64,000 bases of DNA. Origin: Alphaproteobacteria bacterium. GTDB lineage: Bacteria > Pseudomonadota > Alphaproteobacteria > Ferrovibrionales > Ferrovibrionaceae. Below the pieces are notes generated by a model that saw only the letters and a list, made by a program, of their open reading frames with translations, was not told the DNA's origin and ran no database searches. A program made the translations under genes and the position numbers. Of the stretch, positions 1 through 7,171 are shown one piece after another. The stretch's first letter is position 1. Each line of letters begins with the position of its first letter. The stretch lies in contig JAGXRD010000081.1 in assembly GCA_018336035.1 (NCBI GenBank), positions 35,917 to 99,916 of the forward strand. The letters are read 5' to 3'.

Positions 1-2
1 GC

Positions 3-104
3 GATCAGCGGCAATCCGCGCGCCCTGCGCCGGCAGAGCAGGGATCGCTGCCCGGTCCGCTCGATACCTCGCGGCCGATCCGGCCGGCGCCGCCCACGAA
101 CTAG
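3..104 (+). CDS. possible 3' end of an unidentified protein
   Basis: One plus-strand frame is open from the window edge to a TAG at 102-104. It reads as a Pro/Ala/Arg-rich tail ending RPIRPAPPTN, as often seen at C-termini in high-GC genomes. It would converge on the flgI-flgJ-flgN operon. Only about 33 codons are visible, so no family can be named and the frame may be chance. Confidence 0.2.
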   Translation, partial: DQRQSARPAPAEQGSLPGPLDTSRPIRPAPPTN

Positions 105-108
105 TTAT

Positions 109-145
109 GAAAAAAAGAAGGCCCCGTCCGCTTCTCGGACGGGGC
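109..145 (-). terminator. rho-independent terminator of the flgI-flgJ-flgN operon
   Basis: A perfect 10-bp stem (gccccgtccg, loop cttct, cggacggggc at 121-145) is preceded on the plus strand by an A-rich run at 109-119. Read leftward this is a GC hairpin followed by a T-tract, 33 bases after the flgN stop. The other side lacks a T-run, so it serves the minus strand. Confidence 0.85.
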
Positions 146-177
146 AAGTGGGTACTGACGGTGGGAAAACGAAAGCT

Positions 178-729
178 TCAGCAGGTCTCGTTGCTGAACA
201 GCGAGACTGCCTGACGAGATCCGTAATTGGCGGTGAGTGCGGTCATCGCGCCGGACTTGCCGTAGCCGGTGCCAAGCTGGCTCTGCTTGGTGGCGCCGCG
301 GATCACGGCATTCAGCAGTTTCTGATTGGCGTCGCGCGCGGTGCGCACGAGAATTTCATTGCGCCTGCCGACAACCTGCATTTCGCCCAGCAGCTTTTCC
401 AGCTGCCTGCGTTCGGCTTCCGGCGCGCTGGCCAGCGCATCCGGGTGCCGGCGCAGAACCCTCTGCTTGTCGCGCAGCAAGCCGGAGATGATGCGCTTCT
501 GTTCGGTCGAGCGCGCCAGCCCGTCATAGGCAAAGCGCTCCAGCGCGGCAGTCTCTTCCTGCATCACGTCTTTCAGCTGGATCACCAGTTCGCTCAGTTC
601 CGCCACGGTGGGCGGTACCGCGCCCGGGCCGAGATTGTCCATCACACGCGGTGTATCAACGCCCAGGCGCTGGGCGGCGCGCGGTGAGAGCGGTGCGCGG
701 CCGGGCTGTTGCTGCGGCTTCTGGTTCAC
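178..729 (-). CDS. flgN: FlgN-like flagellar export chaperone
   Basis: A 183-residue protein with a Pro/Gln-rich N-terminus (about 1-30) and then a long, charged, helical body (about 40-135) typical of FlgN-family chaperones. In other bacteria these bind the C-termini of the hook-associated proteins FlgK and FlgL in the cytoplasm and deliver them to the export gate. Sequence conservation in this family is weak, so the call rests on predicted helical character and on position: the ATG overlaps the flgJ stop by 4 bases, giving the order flgI-flgJ-flgN common in alphaproteobacteria. The C-terminal 45 residues lack the coiled-coil pattern and look disordered. A strong terminator follows. Family call likely, exact partner inferred. 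Confidence 0.7.
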   Translation of the reverse strand: MNQKPQQQPGRAPLSPRAAQRLGVDTPRVMDNLGPGAVPPTVAELSELVIQLKDVMQEETAALERFAYDGLARSTEQKRIISGLLRDKQRVLRRHPDALASAPEAERRQLEKLLGEMQVVGRRNEILVRTARDANQKLLNAVIRGATKQSQLGTGYGKSGAMTALTANYGSRQAVSLFSNETC

Positions 730-1052
730 GGCTGCGCCTCCTGCATTTTGATCATCTGGTCATAGACCATGTTGGCGATGCCGATGCCGCGACCCTTGGA
801 CATCGTCTTGCCGTACTCGTCGTTGAGGAACGACCGCCACTTGCCTTCGGCCTGGCCGCCGCCCATCGGGCCATCCGTCTTCACGCCGGCAGACATGACT
901 TCAAACATCTGCGACAGGAAGAAGGCTTCGAATTCCTGCGCGGTCTTGCGCGGGTCGTCCTTGGCGTTGCCGAGCTTGTTCAGCTTCGAGCGTTCGGCCT
1001 GGGCCTGCTCGATGCCGAAGCTGTTGATGGCGGGAGAAGCGATCGCGGACAT
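726..1052 (-). CDS. flgJ: rod-binding protein (FlgJ N-terminal domain only)
   Basis: A 108-residue protein matching only the rod-capping half of FlgJ: the core AQEFEAFFLSQMFEVMSAG and the C-terminal stretch ending MVYDQMIKMQ are recognisable. The C-terminal muramidase domain of enterobacterial FlgJ is absent, as is usual in alphaproteobacteria, where a separate lytic enzyme opens the wall. It acts in the periplasm as scaffold for the rod. It sits 7 bases after flgI and overlaps flgN by 4 bases, so it is translationally coupled in one operon. Confidence 0.9.
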   Translation of the reverse strand: MSAIASPAINSFGIEQAQAERSKLNKLGNAKDDPRKTAQEFEAFFLSQMFEVMSAGVKTDGPMGGGQAEGKWRSFLNDEYGKTMSKGRGIGIANMVYDQMIKMQEAQP

Positions 1053-1059
1053 GGCGGCC

Positions 1060-2379
1060 TCACATCACCTGGATTTCAGCCTGCAGCGCGCCAGCGGCCT
1101 TGATCGCCTGCAGAATGGTGATCATGTCGCGCGGGCCGACGCCGAGTGCATTCAGGCCATCCACCAGTTCCTGCAGCGATACGCCGCGGGGCAGCACGCC
1201 GAGGCGGCGCTGGTTCTGGTCATCGACCTGGATATCGGTGCGCGGCACCACCACGGTCTGCGCACCGCCGGCCGCGCCGCCGGGGACGGTGGCCGTACCG
1301 GTGCTGGGCACCGCCTGGGTGATGGTGTCGAAGACGAAGTTGCCCTGGGCGTCGCGGACCGGCTGGCCGTCCGGGCCGATGCGCGGCACCTGCACCTGGC
1401 CAGTGGCGGCAGAGGTGCCGGCGAAACCCGGAATGGCGGTGGCAGACGGCGAGAAGGGCAGCGGCTGCGACACCTGCGGGGTTTCGGTGATGCGGACAGT
1501 GAGCGAGCCCTGGGCAATCGCAACCGTGTCGATGCGCACATTCGGGCCCATCACGATGGTGCCGGAGCGCTCGTCGATCACGACACGGGCCATCTGGTCG
1601 GTCTCGACCTGCAACTGTTCGACTTCGGTCATGAAGCCGACGATGTCGCGACGGAAGCGTTCCGGGATATCGATATGAACGGTGGAGGGATCCAGCGCGC
1701 GTGCGGTCGGCACGCCAGCCAGCGTGGAGACGGCCTGGCTGACACGACGGGCGGTGGTCAGATCGGGATTCTTCAGGGCGAGGCGCAGCACCGGCAGCGA
1801 GGTCAGTTCGAAACCGACTTCGCGTTCGACGATGGCGCCATTGGCGATGCGGCCCGAGGTGGGGGTGCCGCGGGTGATCTGGGCGGCGGCGCCCTGTGCG
1901 CGGAAGCCGCTGATGGCGACGGCGCCCTGCGCCACGCCGTAGACTTCGCCATCGGCGCCGAGCAGCGGGGTGACGAGCAGCGTGCCGCCCTGCAGGCTCT
2001 TGGCATCGCCCATGGTGGAAATGGTGACATCGAGGCGGCTGCCATGACGGGCGAAGGGGGGCAGGGTGGCGGTGACCATCACGGCGGCAAGATTGGCCGT
2101 ACGGAAGTTGCCGGCGTCGCGGATATTGACGCCGAAGCGTTCCAGCATGGCCTGCAGGCTCTGACGGGTGAAGGGCGCGTTGGTCAGGCTGTCGCCGGTG
2201 CCGTCGAGACCGACCACCAGGCCATAGCCGACCAGCATATTGTCGCGGATGCCTTCGAAATCGGCGATGTCCTTGATGCGTGAACCGGCCTGGGCCTGCA
2301 GTGGCAGGGCGAGGAGCGCCACTGCGACAGCGGCCTGGATCAGGCGGCGGAGCGTATCCTTGGCAAAGCGGTTCATCAT
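1060..2379 (-). CDS. flgI: flagellar P-ring protein FlgI, with an insertion
   Basis: FlgI forms the P-ring around the rod in the peptidoglycan layer. The N-terminus is a Sec signal (positive MMNRFAKDTLRR, hydrophobic 14-28, AQAG cleavage region near 28-32). The mature protein begins SRIKDIADFEG and ends LQAEIQVM, both hallmark FlgI ends; VGYGLVVGLDGTGDS lies at about 50-64. At 439 residues it is longer than the usual roughly 370, because about 60 residues rich in Gly, Pro, Thr and Ala (about 311-372) are inserted just before the conserved TVVVPRTDI segment. It heads the leftward operon with flgJ and flgN and is divergent from fliX. An alternative ATG lies one codon downstream. Confidence 0.95.
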   Translation of the reverse strand: MMNRFAKDTLRRLIQAAVAVALLALPLQAQAGSRIKDIADFEGIRDNMLVGYGLVVGLDGTGDSLTNAPFTRQSLQAMLERFGVNIRDAGNFRTANLAAVMVTATLPPFARHGSRLDVTISTMGDAKSLQGGTLLVTPLLGADGEVYGVAQGAVAISGFRAQGAAAQITRGTPTSGRIANGAIVEREVGFELTSLPVLRLALKNPDLTTARRVSQAVSTLAGVPTARALDPSTVHIDIPERFRRDIVGFMTEVEQLQVETDQMARVVIDERSGTIVMGPNVRIDTVAIAQGSLTVRITETPQVSQPLPFSPSATAIPGFAGTSAATGQVQVPRIGPDGQPVRDAQGNFVFDTITQAVPSTGTATVPGGAAGGAQTVVVPRTDIQVDDQNQRRLGVLPRGVSLQELVDGLNALGVGPRDMITILQAIKAAGALQAEIQVM

Positions 2380-2431
2380 CTTGATCCTTCACGAAGCCGG
2401 CCAGACATGCCGGTTCTCTCGCGCCTTTCAA

Positions 2432-2447
2432 TGCGATTGTCGTGCCA
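2432..2447 (-). promoter_or_regulatory. candidate sigma-54 promoter of flgI
   Basis: On the minus strand the sequence reads TGGCACGACAATCGCA. It has GG and GC at the -24/-12 spacing (10 bases between) and the full TGGCAC -24 block; the -12 element is TCGC instead of TTGC. It lies about 55 bases upstream of the flgI start. Class II flagellar operons of alphaproteobacteria are commonly sigma-54 dependent. Confidence 0.6.
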
Positions 2448-2499
2448 ATGGTTAACTCGTTGAATTGTTTTAAGATTGGGGCAAAAAACCGGTCCGGCT

Positions 2500-2514
2500 C
2501 GGCAAAAAATGCCG
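2500..2514. promoter_or_regulatory. palindrome CGGCAAAAAATGCCG, candidate flagellar enhancer (FlbD-type)
   Basis: A 15-bp inverted repeat (CGGCA, central A-run, TGCCG) lies in the flgI/fliX divergent region. It matches 14 of 15 bases of a second copy at 7064-7078 in the flgF/fliL divergent region. Placement beside sigma-54-like promoters and fliX suggests binding of an FlbD-like activator; that assignment is inferred. Confidence 0.55.
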
Positions 2515-2572
2515 TCTTTACCCGGTCAGTCTTATCGGGCACCATGCGCCCAGTTAAGAGACATTATTTCCC

Positions 2573-3004
2573 ATGAGCATCGACAAAATCCGCGGTCCGG
2601 GTGGCATTGCCCCCGGCAATCCCAAACGTTCGACCGGCAGCAGTTCTGCCGGGGGGACAAGCTTTGCCAGCATGCTGAAAGGCGCGGAAAAGCCCGCCGC
2701 TCAGGTAGGCCAGGCGCCGCCGGTCGCGGCGCTGGATGCCATGCTGACCATCCAGGCTGTCGACGAGCAGGCCGGCGGCCGGCAAAACCGCCAGCGCGCC
2801 TATCAGCGTGGCTCAACGCTGCTGGACCGGTTGGACGAGGTTCGCCACGGCCTGCTGATGGGCACGATCCCGGCCGAACGCCTGCAAAGGCTGGCCCAGA
2901 CCCTGCGCGCCGAAAAACTGATGGTGCAGGACCCCAGGCTCGCCGAGGTGATGGCCGAGATCGAGCTGCGCTGCGAGGTCGAGTTAGCCAAGCTGGGATT
3001 GTAA
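2573..3004 (+). CDS. fliX: flagellar assembly regulator FliX
   Basis: A 143-residue protein with an N-terminal low-complexity region (Gly/Ser/Pro to about 60) and a helical C-terminal domain (about 75-143) matching the FliX family, including the segment around RGSTLLDRLDEVRHGLL and the tail EVELAKLGL. In Caulobacter, FliX couples assembly of early flagellar structures to activity of the sigma-54 activator FlbD. It is divergent from flgI, the usual position of fliX. The intergenic region holds a candidate FlbD-type site, consistent with that role. No cognate flbD is in this window. The start ATG has no strong Shine-Dalgarno. Confidence 0.88.
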   Translation: MSIDKIRGPGGIAPGNPKRSTGSSSAGGTSFASMLKGAEKPAAQVGQAPPVAALDAMLTIQAVDEQAGGRQNRQRAYQRGSTLLDRLDEVRHGLLMGTIPAERLQRLAQTLRAEKLMVQDPRLAEVMAEIELRCEVELAKLGL

Positions 3005-3076
3005 TTTTATTACCCAAAAGCTTGGCTATTCATACTATTGTCATTAAATCAACGACTTACCGGGCAATCGACAGCC

Positions 3077-3105
3077 TTGCCCGGGGGCGGGCCGATTCAT
3101 ATACT
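3077..3105 (+). promoter_or_regulatory. candidate sigma-70 promoter of dksA
   Basis: TTGCCC and TATACT are separated by exactly 17 bases, about 57 bases before the dksA start. The -35 hexamer overlaps the right arm of a small hairpin (cgggcaa / ttgcccg, 3061-3083) that follows fliX and lacks a T-run. Confidence 0.45.
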
Positions 3106-3161
3106 CCCGCGCGCCGCGGACAGGGTCCCAGAGTCGCCGCGGCGCCTGGAGGGTCTCTTAC

Positions 3162-3581
3162 ATGGGTATCCAATTGAAGGCGAATTACCGGCCGACCGAG
3201 AGTGAGGCCTTCATGAACCCGCGCATGAAGGAATACTTCCGTCGCAAGCTGATGGCGTGGAAGGAAGACATCCTGCGGGAATCGAACCAGACGCTGCAGC
3301 ACCTGCAGGAAGATACCTCGCAGGAGCCCGACATTGCCGATCGCGCCTCGACCGAGACCGATCGCTCTCTCGAGCTGCGCACGCGTGATCGTCAGCGCAA
3401 GTTGATCGCCAAGATCGATGCCGCGATGAAGCGGATCGACGATGGCTCCTACGGCTATTGCGAAGAGACCGGCGAGCCGATCTCGCTCAAGCGCCTGGAA
3501 GCCCGTCCGATCGCCACGCTGTCGATCGAAGCGCAGGAGCGCCACGAGCGCCGCGAGCGCACGCACAGGGATGATACCTAG
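3162..3581 (+). CDS. dksA: RNA polymerase-binding transcription factor DksA, zinc-cysteine-poor type
   Basis: A 139-residue DksA that binds the RNA polymerase secondary channel and, with ppGpp, tunes rRNA and amino-acid promoters. Two coiled-coil helices (about 20-95) carry the tip motif D57-I-A-D60-R-A62 (DxxDxA). The globular domain keeps the zinc-finger spacing, but three of four cysteines are replaced: C100, T103, then after 17 residues S121 and A124. This is seen in other alphaproteobacterial DksA proteins, so it is probably functional without structural zinc and less sensitive to cysteine oxidation (inferred). It lies between fliX and a terminator shared with the converging flgH operon, with its own candidate promoter. 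Start ATG follows a GGAGGGT-like Shine-Dalgarno. Confidence 0.95.
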   Translation: MGIQLKANYRPTESEAFMNPRMKEYFRRKLMAWKEDILRESNQTLQHLQEDTSQEPDIADRASTETDRSLELRTRDRQRKLIAKIDAAMKRIDDGSYGYCEETGEPISLKRLEARPIATLSIEAQERHERRERTHRDDT

Positions 3582-3611
3582 TCGTCGCCTGAATCGCTGA
3601 ACTGAAAAACG

Positions 3612-3639
3612 AAAAGGCCGGTCTTCTGACCGGCCTTTT
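3612..3639. terminator. bidirectional terminator between dksA and flgH
   Basis: A perfect 12-bp stem, aaaaggccggtc (3612-3623), loop ttct, gaccggcctttt (3628-3639), lies between the converging dksA and flgFGAH units. A-run on one side and T-run on the other allow use in both directions. Confidence 0.85.
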
Positions 3640-3746
3640 GCGTTTTACTCTTTCGCCCTGGCTTTTTGCCGCGGTCCGCATTCTGCGGTCCTTACGCACC
3701 TTCTGACGTGCCTGAATTTTCAGGCTGGGCGAAGATCCTTCTGGTC

Positions 3747-4568
3747 TTAGAAGGGGAAGAGGATGTCGTAGACCTGCTGGCCCCAGCGCCCCTGCTGCAC
3801 ATCGGTCAGCTGACCGCGACCGCCGTAGGAGATGCGCGCTTCGGCCATCTGGGTATGCACGATCGTGTTGGTGGCGGTGATGTCTTCCGGCCGCACAATG
3901 CCTTGGATCATCAATTCGCGCACTTCGTTGTTCACGCGCACTTCCTGGCGACCCTGCACCACCAGATTGCCGTTGGGCAGCACCTGGGTCACCAGCGCGG
4001 CGACGTTCATGGTGATCTGTTCCTGGCGGTTCACCCGGCCTTCGCCTTCCACCTGAGACGTGGAATTCATGTTGATCAGGTTTTCAGGGTCGACGTTACG
4101 GAAGATCTTGTTCAGCGCTGATGATGCGCCCTGCCCGGTGATTGGCTGACCCGGATTCAGGGGATCACGCGCCGCTTCCCAGCCGAGAGCGTTCGGCAGG
4201 CCTGCGCCTTCGCTGTTGTTGCGCGAGGTGGAGGTGTTGTTCTGGAGCGTGGCGCGTTCCTGAATATTGATGTTCACCGTCAGGATATCGCCCACCTTGG
4301 TGGCGCGCGGATCCTTGAAGAACTGGCGCGCGCCCGGGCGCCACAGTGAATTGGCATGGCGCGGTGCCACTTCCGGGGCCGGCATCGGCAGACTGACCGG
4401 GCGGTAGTCCCGCTTTTCGGTCGGGTTGTCGATGCCGCTCAGGTCCGGCGCCTTGCCGATATCGCCGAGGCGGCTGAGATTGCCGCAGGCGCCGAGGGTG
4501 ACGGCGAGGCCGGCGACGGCGGTGAGGCGCAGCATGCTGGCGAGCGTGGGATGAGCGATGCGGATCAT
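3747..4568 (-). CDS. flgH: flagellar L-ring lipoprotein FlgH
   Basis: FlgH forms the L-ring bushing in the outer membrane. The signal ends in a lipobox LGAC with Cys28 as the lipidated residue. The conserved blocks SLW...(A)RQFFKDPRA-VGDILTVNI (about 74-100), LINMNSTSQVEGEGRVNRQ and the C-terminal QVYDILFPF are present. The length (273) is slightly above typical. It is last gene of the leftward flgF-flgG-flgA-flgH operon, starting 24 bases after flgA. It shares its terminator with dksA. Confidence 0.95.
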   Translation of the reverse strand: MIRIAHPTLASMLRLTAVAGLAVTLGACGNLSRLGDIGKAPDLSGIDNPTEKRDYRPVSLPMPAPEVAPRHANSLWRPGARQFFKDPRATKVGDILTVNINIQERATLQNNTSTSRNNSEGAGLPNALGWEAARDPLNPGQPITGQGASSALNKIFRNVDPENLINMNSTSQVEGEGRVNRQEQITMNVAALVTQVLPNGNLVVQGRQEVRVNNEVRELMIQGIVRPEDITATNTIVHTQMAEARISYGGRGQLTDVQQGRWGQQVYDILFPF

Positions 4569-4592
4569 GACTGTAATTCCTTCGGCTCGTCG

Positions 4593-5351
4593 TTAGTTCG
4601 ATGCGATGATGCTGGGCGCGGTGATGACCTGGACCAGGTTGGTTCCGGTCACGGTCGCCTGAATGGTGCGCTTGCTCTGCGGGTTCATCACCTGCACCAC
4701 GTCGCCAATGCTGCCAGATTCCATGGCGCGGCCGGTGGTGGTGATGGTGAGCCCCGGAGCCTGCACCACCATGGTCACAAGGCTGTTCTTGGTGATGACC
4801 TCCGGCTTGCCGATATCGGCAGCGCGGATCGGCATGCCTGCAGCCAAAGCGCGACGCGGAGTCTGACCGATCAGGTCGTCGAAGCGGTCGATGAAGCCGG
4901 CGCCGTAGCGGTTGGCCGGCACCTGCAGCCATTCGACGTCATTGCGCGAGATCACCTGGCCGGCGGTAATGCGGTTCTTCAGCACCGGGATCGATTCCAC
5001 CGCCTGGGCGCGGCCGCTGACCTTGATGCTGGCGGCGGTGCTGGCGACGGTGCCGTAGAAGCGGCCGCTACGCGTATCGAAGCTGAAGTCTTCGACCTGG
5101 AACGCAGCGGTGCTGGCCGGCACTTCGAGTTCGTTGCCCATACCGTGGAAAAAGATCTCCACCGGGCGACCGCCGTTGCGCTGCTTCACCATATCGGCGA
5201 TGCGGCGGCTGATCTCGCGTTCGCCGATGTAGCGCGTGGCGGTGGCGCTGGCCACCTGCACCTGTGCGACAACCGGCTGCGAGACGGCGAGCGGCGCGAC
5301 CAGCGTGGTGCAGGCGATGCCGGCGAGAAGGAGTGTGCGAAGCGAGGCCAT
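4593..5351 (-). CDS. flgA: flagellar P-ring assembly chaperone FlgA
   Basis: A periplasmic chaperone needed to assemble FlgI into the P-ring. It has a Sec signal (hydrophobic about 5-28, cleavage near VVAQ-V), an N-terminal variable region, and a C-terminal SAF/beta-clip domain (about 120-252). That domain has the family sequence around PRRALAAGMPIRAADI and LVTMVVQAPGLTITTTGRAMESGSIGD. It lies between flgG and flgH, and pairs functionally with flgI, transcribed from the neighbouring operon. Length 252 is normal for the long form of FlgA. Confidence 0.93.
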   Translation of the reverse strand: MASLRTLLLAGIACTTLVAPLAVSQPVVAQVQVASATATRYIGEREISRRIADMVKQRNGGRPVEIFFHGMGNELEVPASTAAFQVEDFSFDTRSGRFYGTVASTAASIKVSGRAQAVESIPVLKNRITAGQVISRNDVEWLQVPANRYGAGFIDRFDDLIGQTPRRALAAGMPIRAADIGKPEVITKNSLVTMVVQAPGLTITTTGRAMESGSIGDVVQVMNPQSKRTIQATVTGTNLVQVITAPSIIASN

Positions 5352-5383
5352 GGTCGGTCTCCGTAAATCCAGTTTCTGGGGCG

Positions 5384-6169
5384 TTAGCGCAGGCGGGTCG
5401 CGGTCTGCAGCATTTCGTCCGAAGCGGTGATGATCTTCGAATTCATTTCGTAGGCGCGCTGGGCGGTGATCAGGTTGGTGATTTCCTGCACCGGATTGAC
5501 GTTCGAGGTTTCGACGTAACCCTGACGCAGCACACCGAAGCCGACGGCATTCGGATTGCCCACGGTGGCCTGACCCGAAGCGGCGGTTTCGAGGTACAGG
5601 TTGTCGCCGGTCGCCTCCAGGCCTGCCTCGTTGACGAAAGTGGCGAGCTGGATCTGGCCGAGCTGCTGGGCGTTCACCTGGCCGGCGATGCGCGCTTCCA
5701 CGATACCGGTGGCATCGATATTCACCGACAATGCGCCCTGCGGCACGGTGATCTGTGGGTTAAGCTGATAGCCATCGACGGTGACCATCTGGCCATCGGC
5801 GTTGATCTGGAACGAGCCGGCGCGGGTATAGGCGGTTTCGCCCGAGGGCAGCGTAATCTGGAAGTAGCCTTTGCCGCTGATCGCGAGATCGTAGGTGTTG
5901 CCCGTGCTGCTCAGGTTGCCCTGCTCGTTGATGCGGTACACGCCCGCGGTGCGCACACCGACACCGACCTGGATGCCCGACGGCACGATGGTGTTGGCGT
6001 CCGACGAGGTCGAACCCGGACGGCGCATGTTCTGATACAGCAGGTCCTGGAATTCAGCGCGCTGGCGCTTGAACCCGGTCGTGCTCATGTTGGCGATATT
6101 GTTCGAGATGACCTCAACATTGAGCTGTTGAGCCATCATGCCGGTGGCACCGGTGCTGAGCGAACGCAT
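5384..6169 (-). CDS. flgG: flagellar distal rod protein FlgG
   Basis: FlgG makes the distal rod that crosses the P- and L-rings. Length 261 matches the family. The N-terminal rod signature (NNIANMSTTGFKRQRAEF) and the C-terminal flagellar basal-body block (ITNLITAQRAYEMNSKIITASDEMLQ) are intact. The middle carries the FlgE/F/G-like domain (TYDLAISGKGYFQI). Second gene of the flgF-flgG-flgA-flgH operon, 28 bases after flgF. Confidence 0.97.
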   Translation of the reverse strand: MRSLSTGATGMMAQQLNVEVISNNIANMSTTGFKRQRAEFQDLLYQNMRRPGSTSSDANTIVPSGIQVGVGVRTAGVYRINEQGNLSSTGNTYDLAISGKGYFQITLPSGETAYTRAGSFQINADGQMVTVDGYQLNPQITVPQGALSVNIDATGIVEARIAGQVNAQQLGQIQLATFVNEAGLEATGDNLYLETAASGQATVGNPNAVGFGVLRQGYVETSNVNPVQEITNLITAQRAYEMNSKIITASDEMLQTATRLR

Positions 6170-6197
6170 GATCAGGTCTCCTGGTTCGTCAATTCAG

Positions 6198-6923
6198 TTA
6201 ATTCGTGGCGCGGCCGAGCCGCTGGATGGCCAGTTTCAGGCGGTCGTTCTCGCCATCAATCAGGCTCTGGGTGCTCTGGTACTGCCGCATCAGCTCGATC
6301 ATGTTGGTCATTTCCAGGATCGGCTCGACATTCGACGCTTCCACCATGCCCTGTACCAGCGTGGTGGTGGCCGGCGCCGGGATCGTGTCCTGGGCGGTGG
6401 CGAACAGGCCGTTGGCGGTCTTGCGCAGTTCCTGTTCATTCTCGAAATGCACGAGGTCGATCTTGGCGACCTGCTGCTGGCCAACATTGATCGTGCCGTC
6501 GACTGCGACGGCGGGAGTGCCGAGGCCCTCGGGGATCACGATGTCACGGCCACGGGTATCAAGCACCGGATGGCCACCCGAGGTGACCAGGCGGCGCTCG
6601 CCGTCCATGCGCAGATGGCCGTCGCGGGTGTAACGGCGGCCCTGCGGGGTATCGACCGTCAGGTAACCGCTGCCGTTGATGGCGAAATCGAAGGTGTTGC
6701 CGGTCTGCTCGAGCTTGCCGACGCGGAAATCGCGCAGCACGCCCCAGTCCTGAACGAAGCTGGACTTCGACTGCTGGTTCGCGCCCTTGAGGAATTCCTC
6801 AAACATCACCCGCTCGCCCTTGTAGGCGTTGGAATTCATGTTCGCCATGTTGTTGGCGATCACGTCCATCTCACGCCGCATGGCGGAAAGGCGGGACAGG
6901 CCGATGTAAGTCGTGTTTTCCAT
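6198..6923 (-). CDS. flgF: flagellar proximal rod protein FlgF
   Basis: A 241-residue rod protein of the FlgE/F/G family. The N-terminus has NNMANMNSNAYKGERVMFEEFL and the C-terminus MTNMIELMRQYQSTQSLID, both typical of FlgF. The central TFDFAINGSGYLTV block is also present. It forms part of the proximal rod with FlgB and FlgC. It heads the leftward operon; a strong sigma-54-like element lies 40-55 bases upstream. Confidence 0.95.
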   Translation of the reverse strand: MENTTYIGLSRLSAMRREMDVIANNMANMNSNAYKGERVMFEEFLKGANQQSKSSFVQDWGVLRDFRVGKLEQTGNTFDFAINGSGYLTVDTPQGRRYTRDGHLRMDGERRLVTSGGHPVLDTRGRDIVIPEGLGTPAVAVDGTINVGQQQVAKIDLVHFENEQELRKTANGLFATAQDTIPAPATTTLVQGMVEASNVEPILEMTNMIELMRQYQSTQSLIDGENDRLKLAIQRLGRATN

Positions 6924-6950
6924 GGCACCAAACTCGTGGTTAGCTGTTGC

Positions 6951-6966
6951 TGGCCATTCTGTTGCA
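6951..6966 (+). promoter_or_regulatory. candidate sigma-54 promoter reading toward fliL
   Basis: TGGCCATTCTGTTGCA has a near-consensus -24 (TGGCC) and perfect -12 (TTGCA) with 10 bases between GG and GC. It faces fliL, leaving a leader of roughly 190 bases that contains the palindrome at 7064-7078. Its -12 TGCA is shared with the opposing element at 6963-6978. Confidence 0.55.
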
Positions 6967-6978
6967 GGCGACGTGCCA
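6963..6978 (-). promoter_or_regulatory. candidate sigma-54 promoter of flgF-flgG-flgA-flgH
   Basis: Read on the minus strand: TGGCACGTCGCCTGCA. The -24 block TGGCACG is perfect, spacing GG-N10-GC is correct, and the -12 block is CTGCA. It lies 40-55 bases upstream of the flgF ATG. Confidence 0.65.
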
Positions 6979-7063
6979 GTTTGTTTTTTGCCGGAAAACA
7001 GGGAATATAATCGCGGTTTCGGCCAGGCAGGCGGTTTTTGACCAGTGCCGGTCGTGCCAGACC

Positions 7064-7078
7064 CGGCAAAAACTGCCG
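7064..7078. promoter_or_regulatory. palindrome CGGCAAAAACTGCCG, second candidate flagellar enhancer
   Basis: A 15-bp inverted repeat in the flgF/fliL divergent region, differing at one central base from the copy at 2500-2514. A half-site (TTTTTTGCCGG) also lies at 6984-6994. It is about 85 bases from the flgF promoter element, a normal distance for a sigma-54 enhancer. Confidence 0.55.
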
Positions 7079-7171
7079 GCCTTTGACAAAGTGTTAACTG
7101 ACGCCCCTTAGGAATGGCATCTGGAGTGAACCGGATGCGCCGCGAGTCCTTGGCGCCAGGGATGTACAGGC

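Noticed and set aside
3061..3083. Terminator after fliX
   Set aside because: The 7-bp hairpin has no T-run and overlaps the candidate dksA -35 element.
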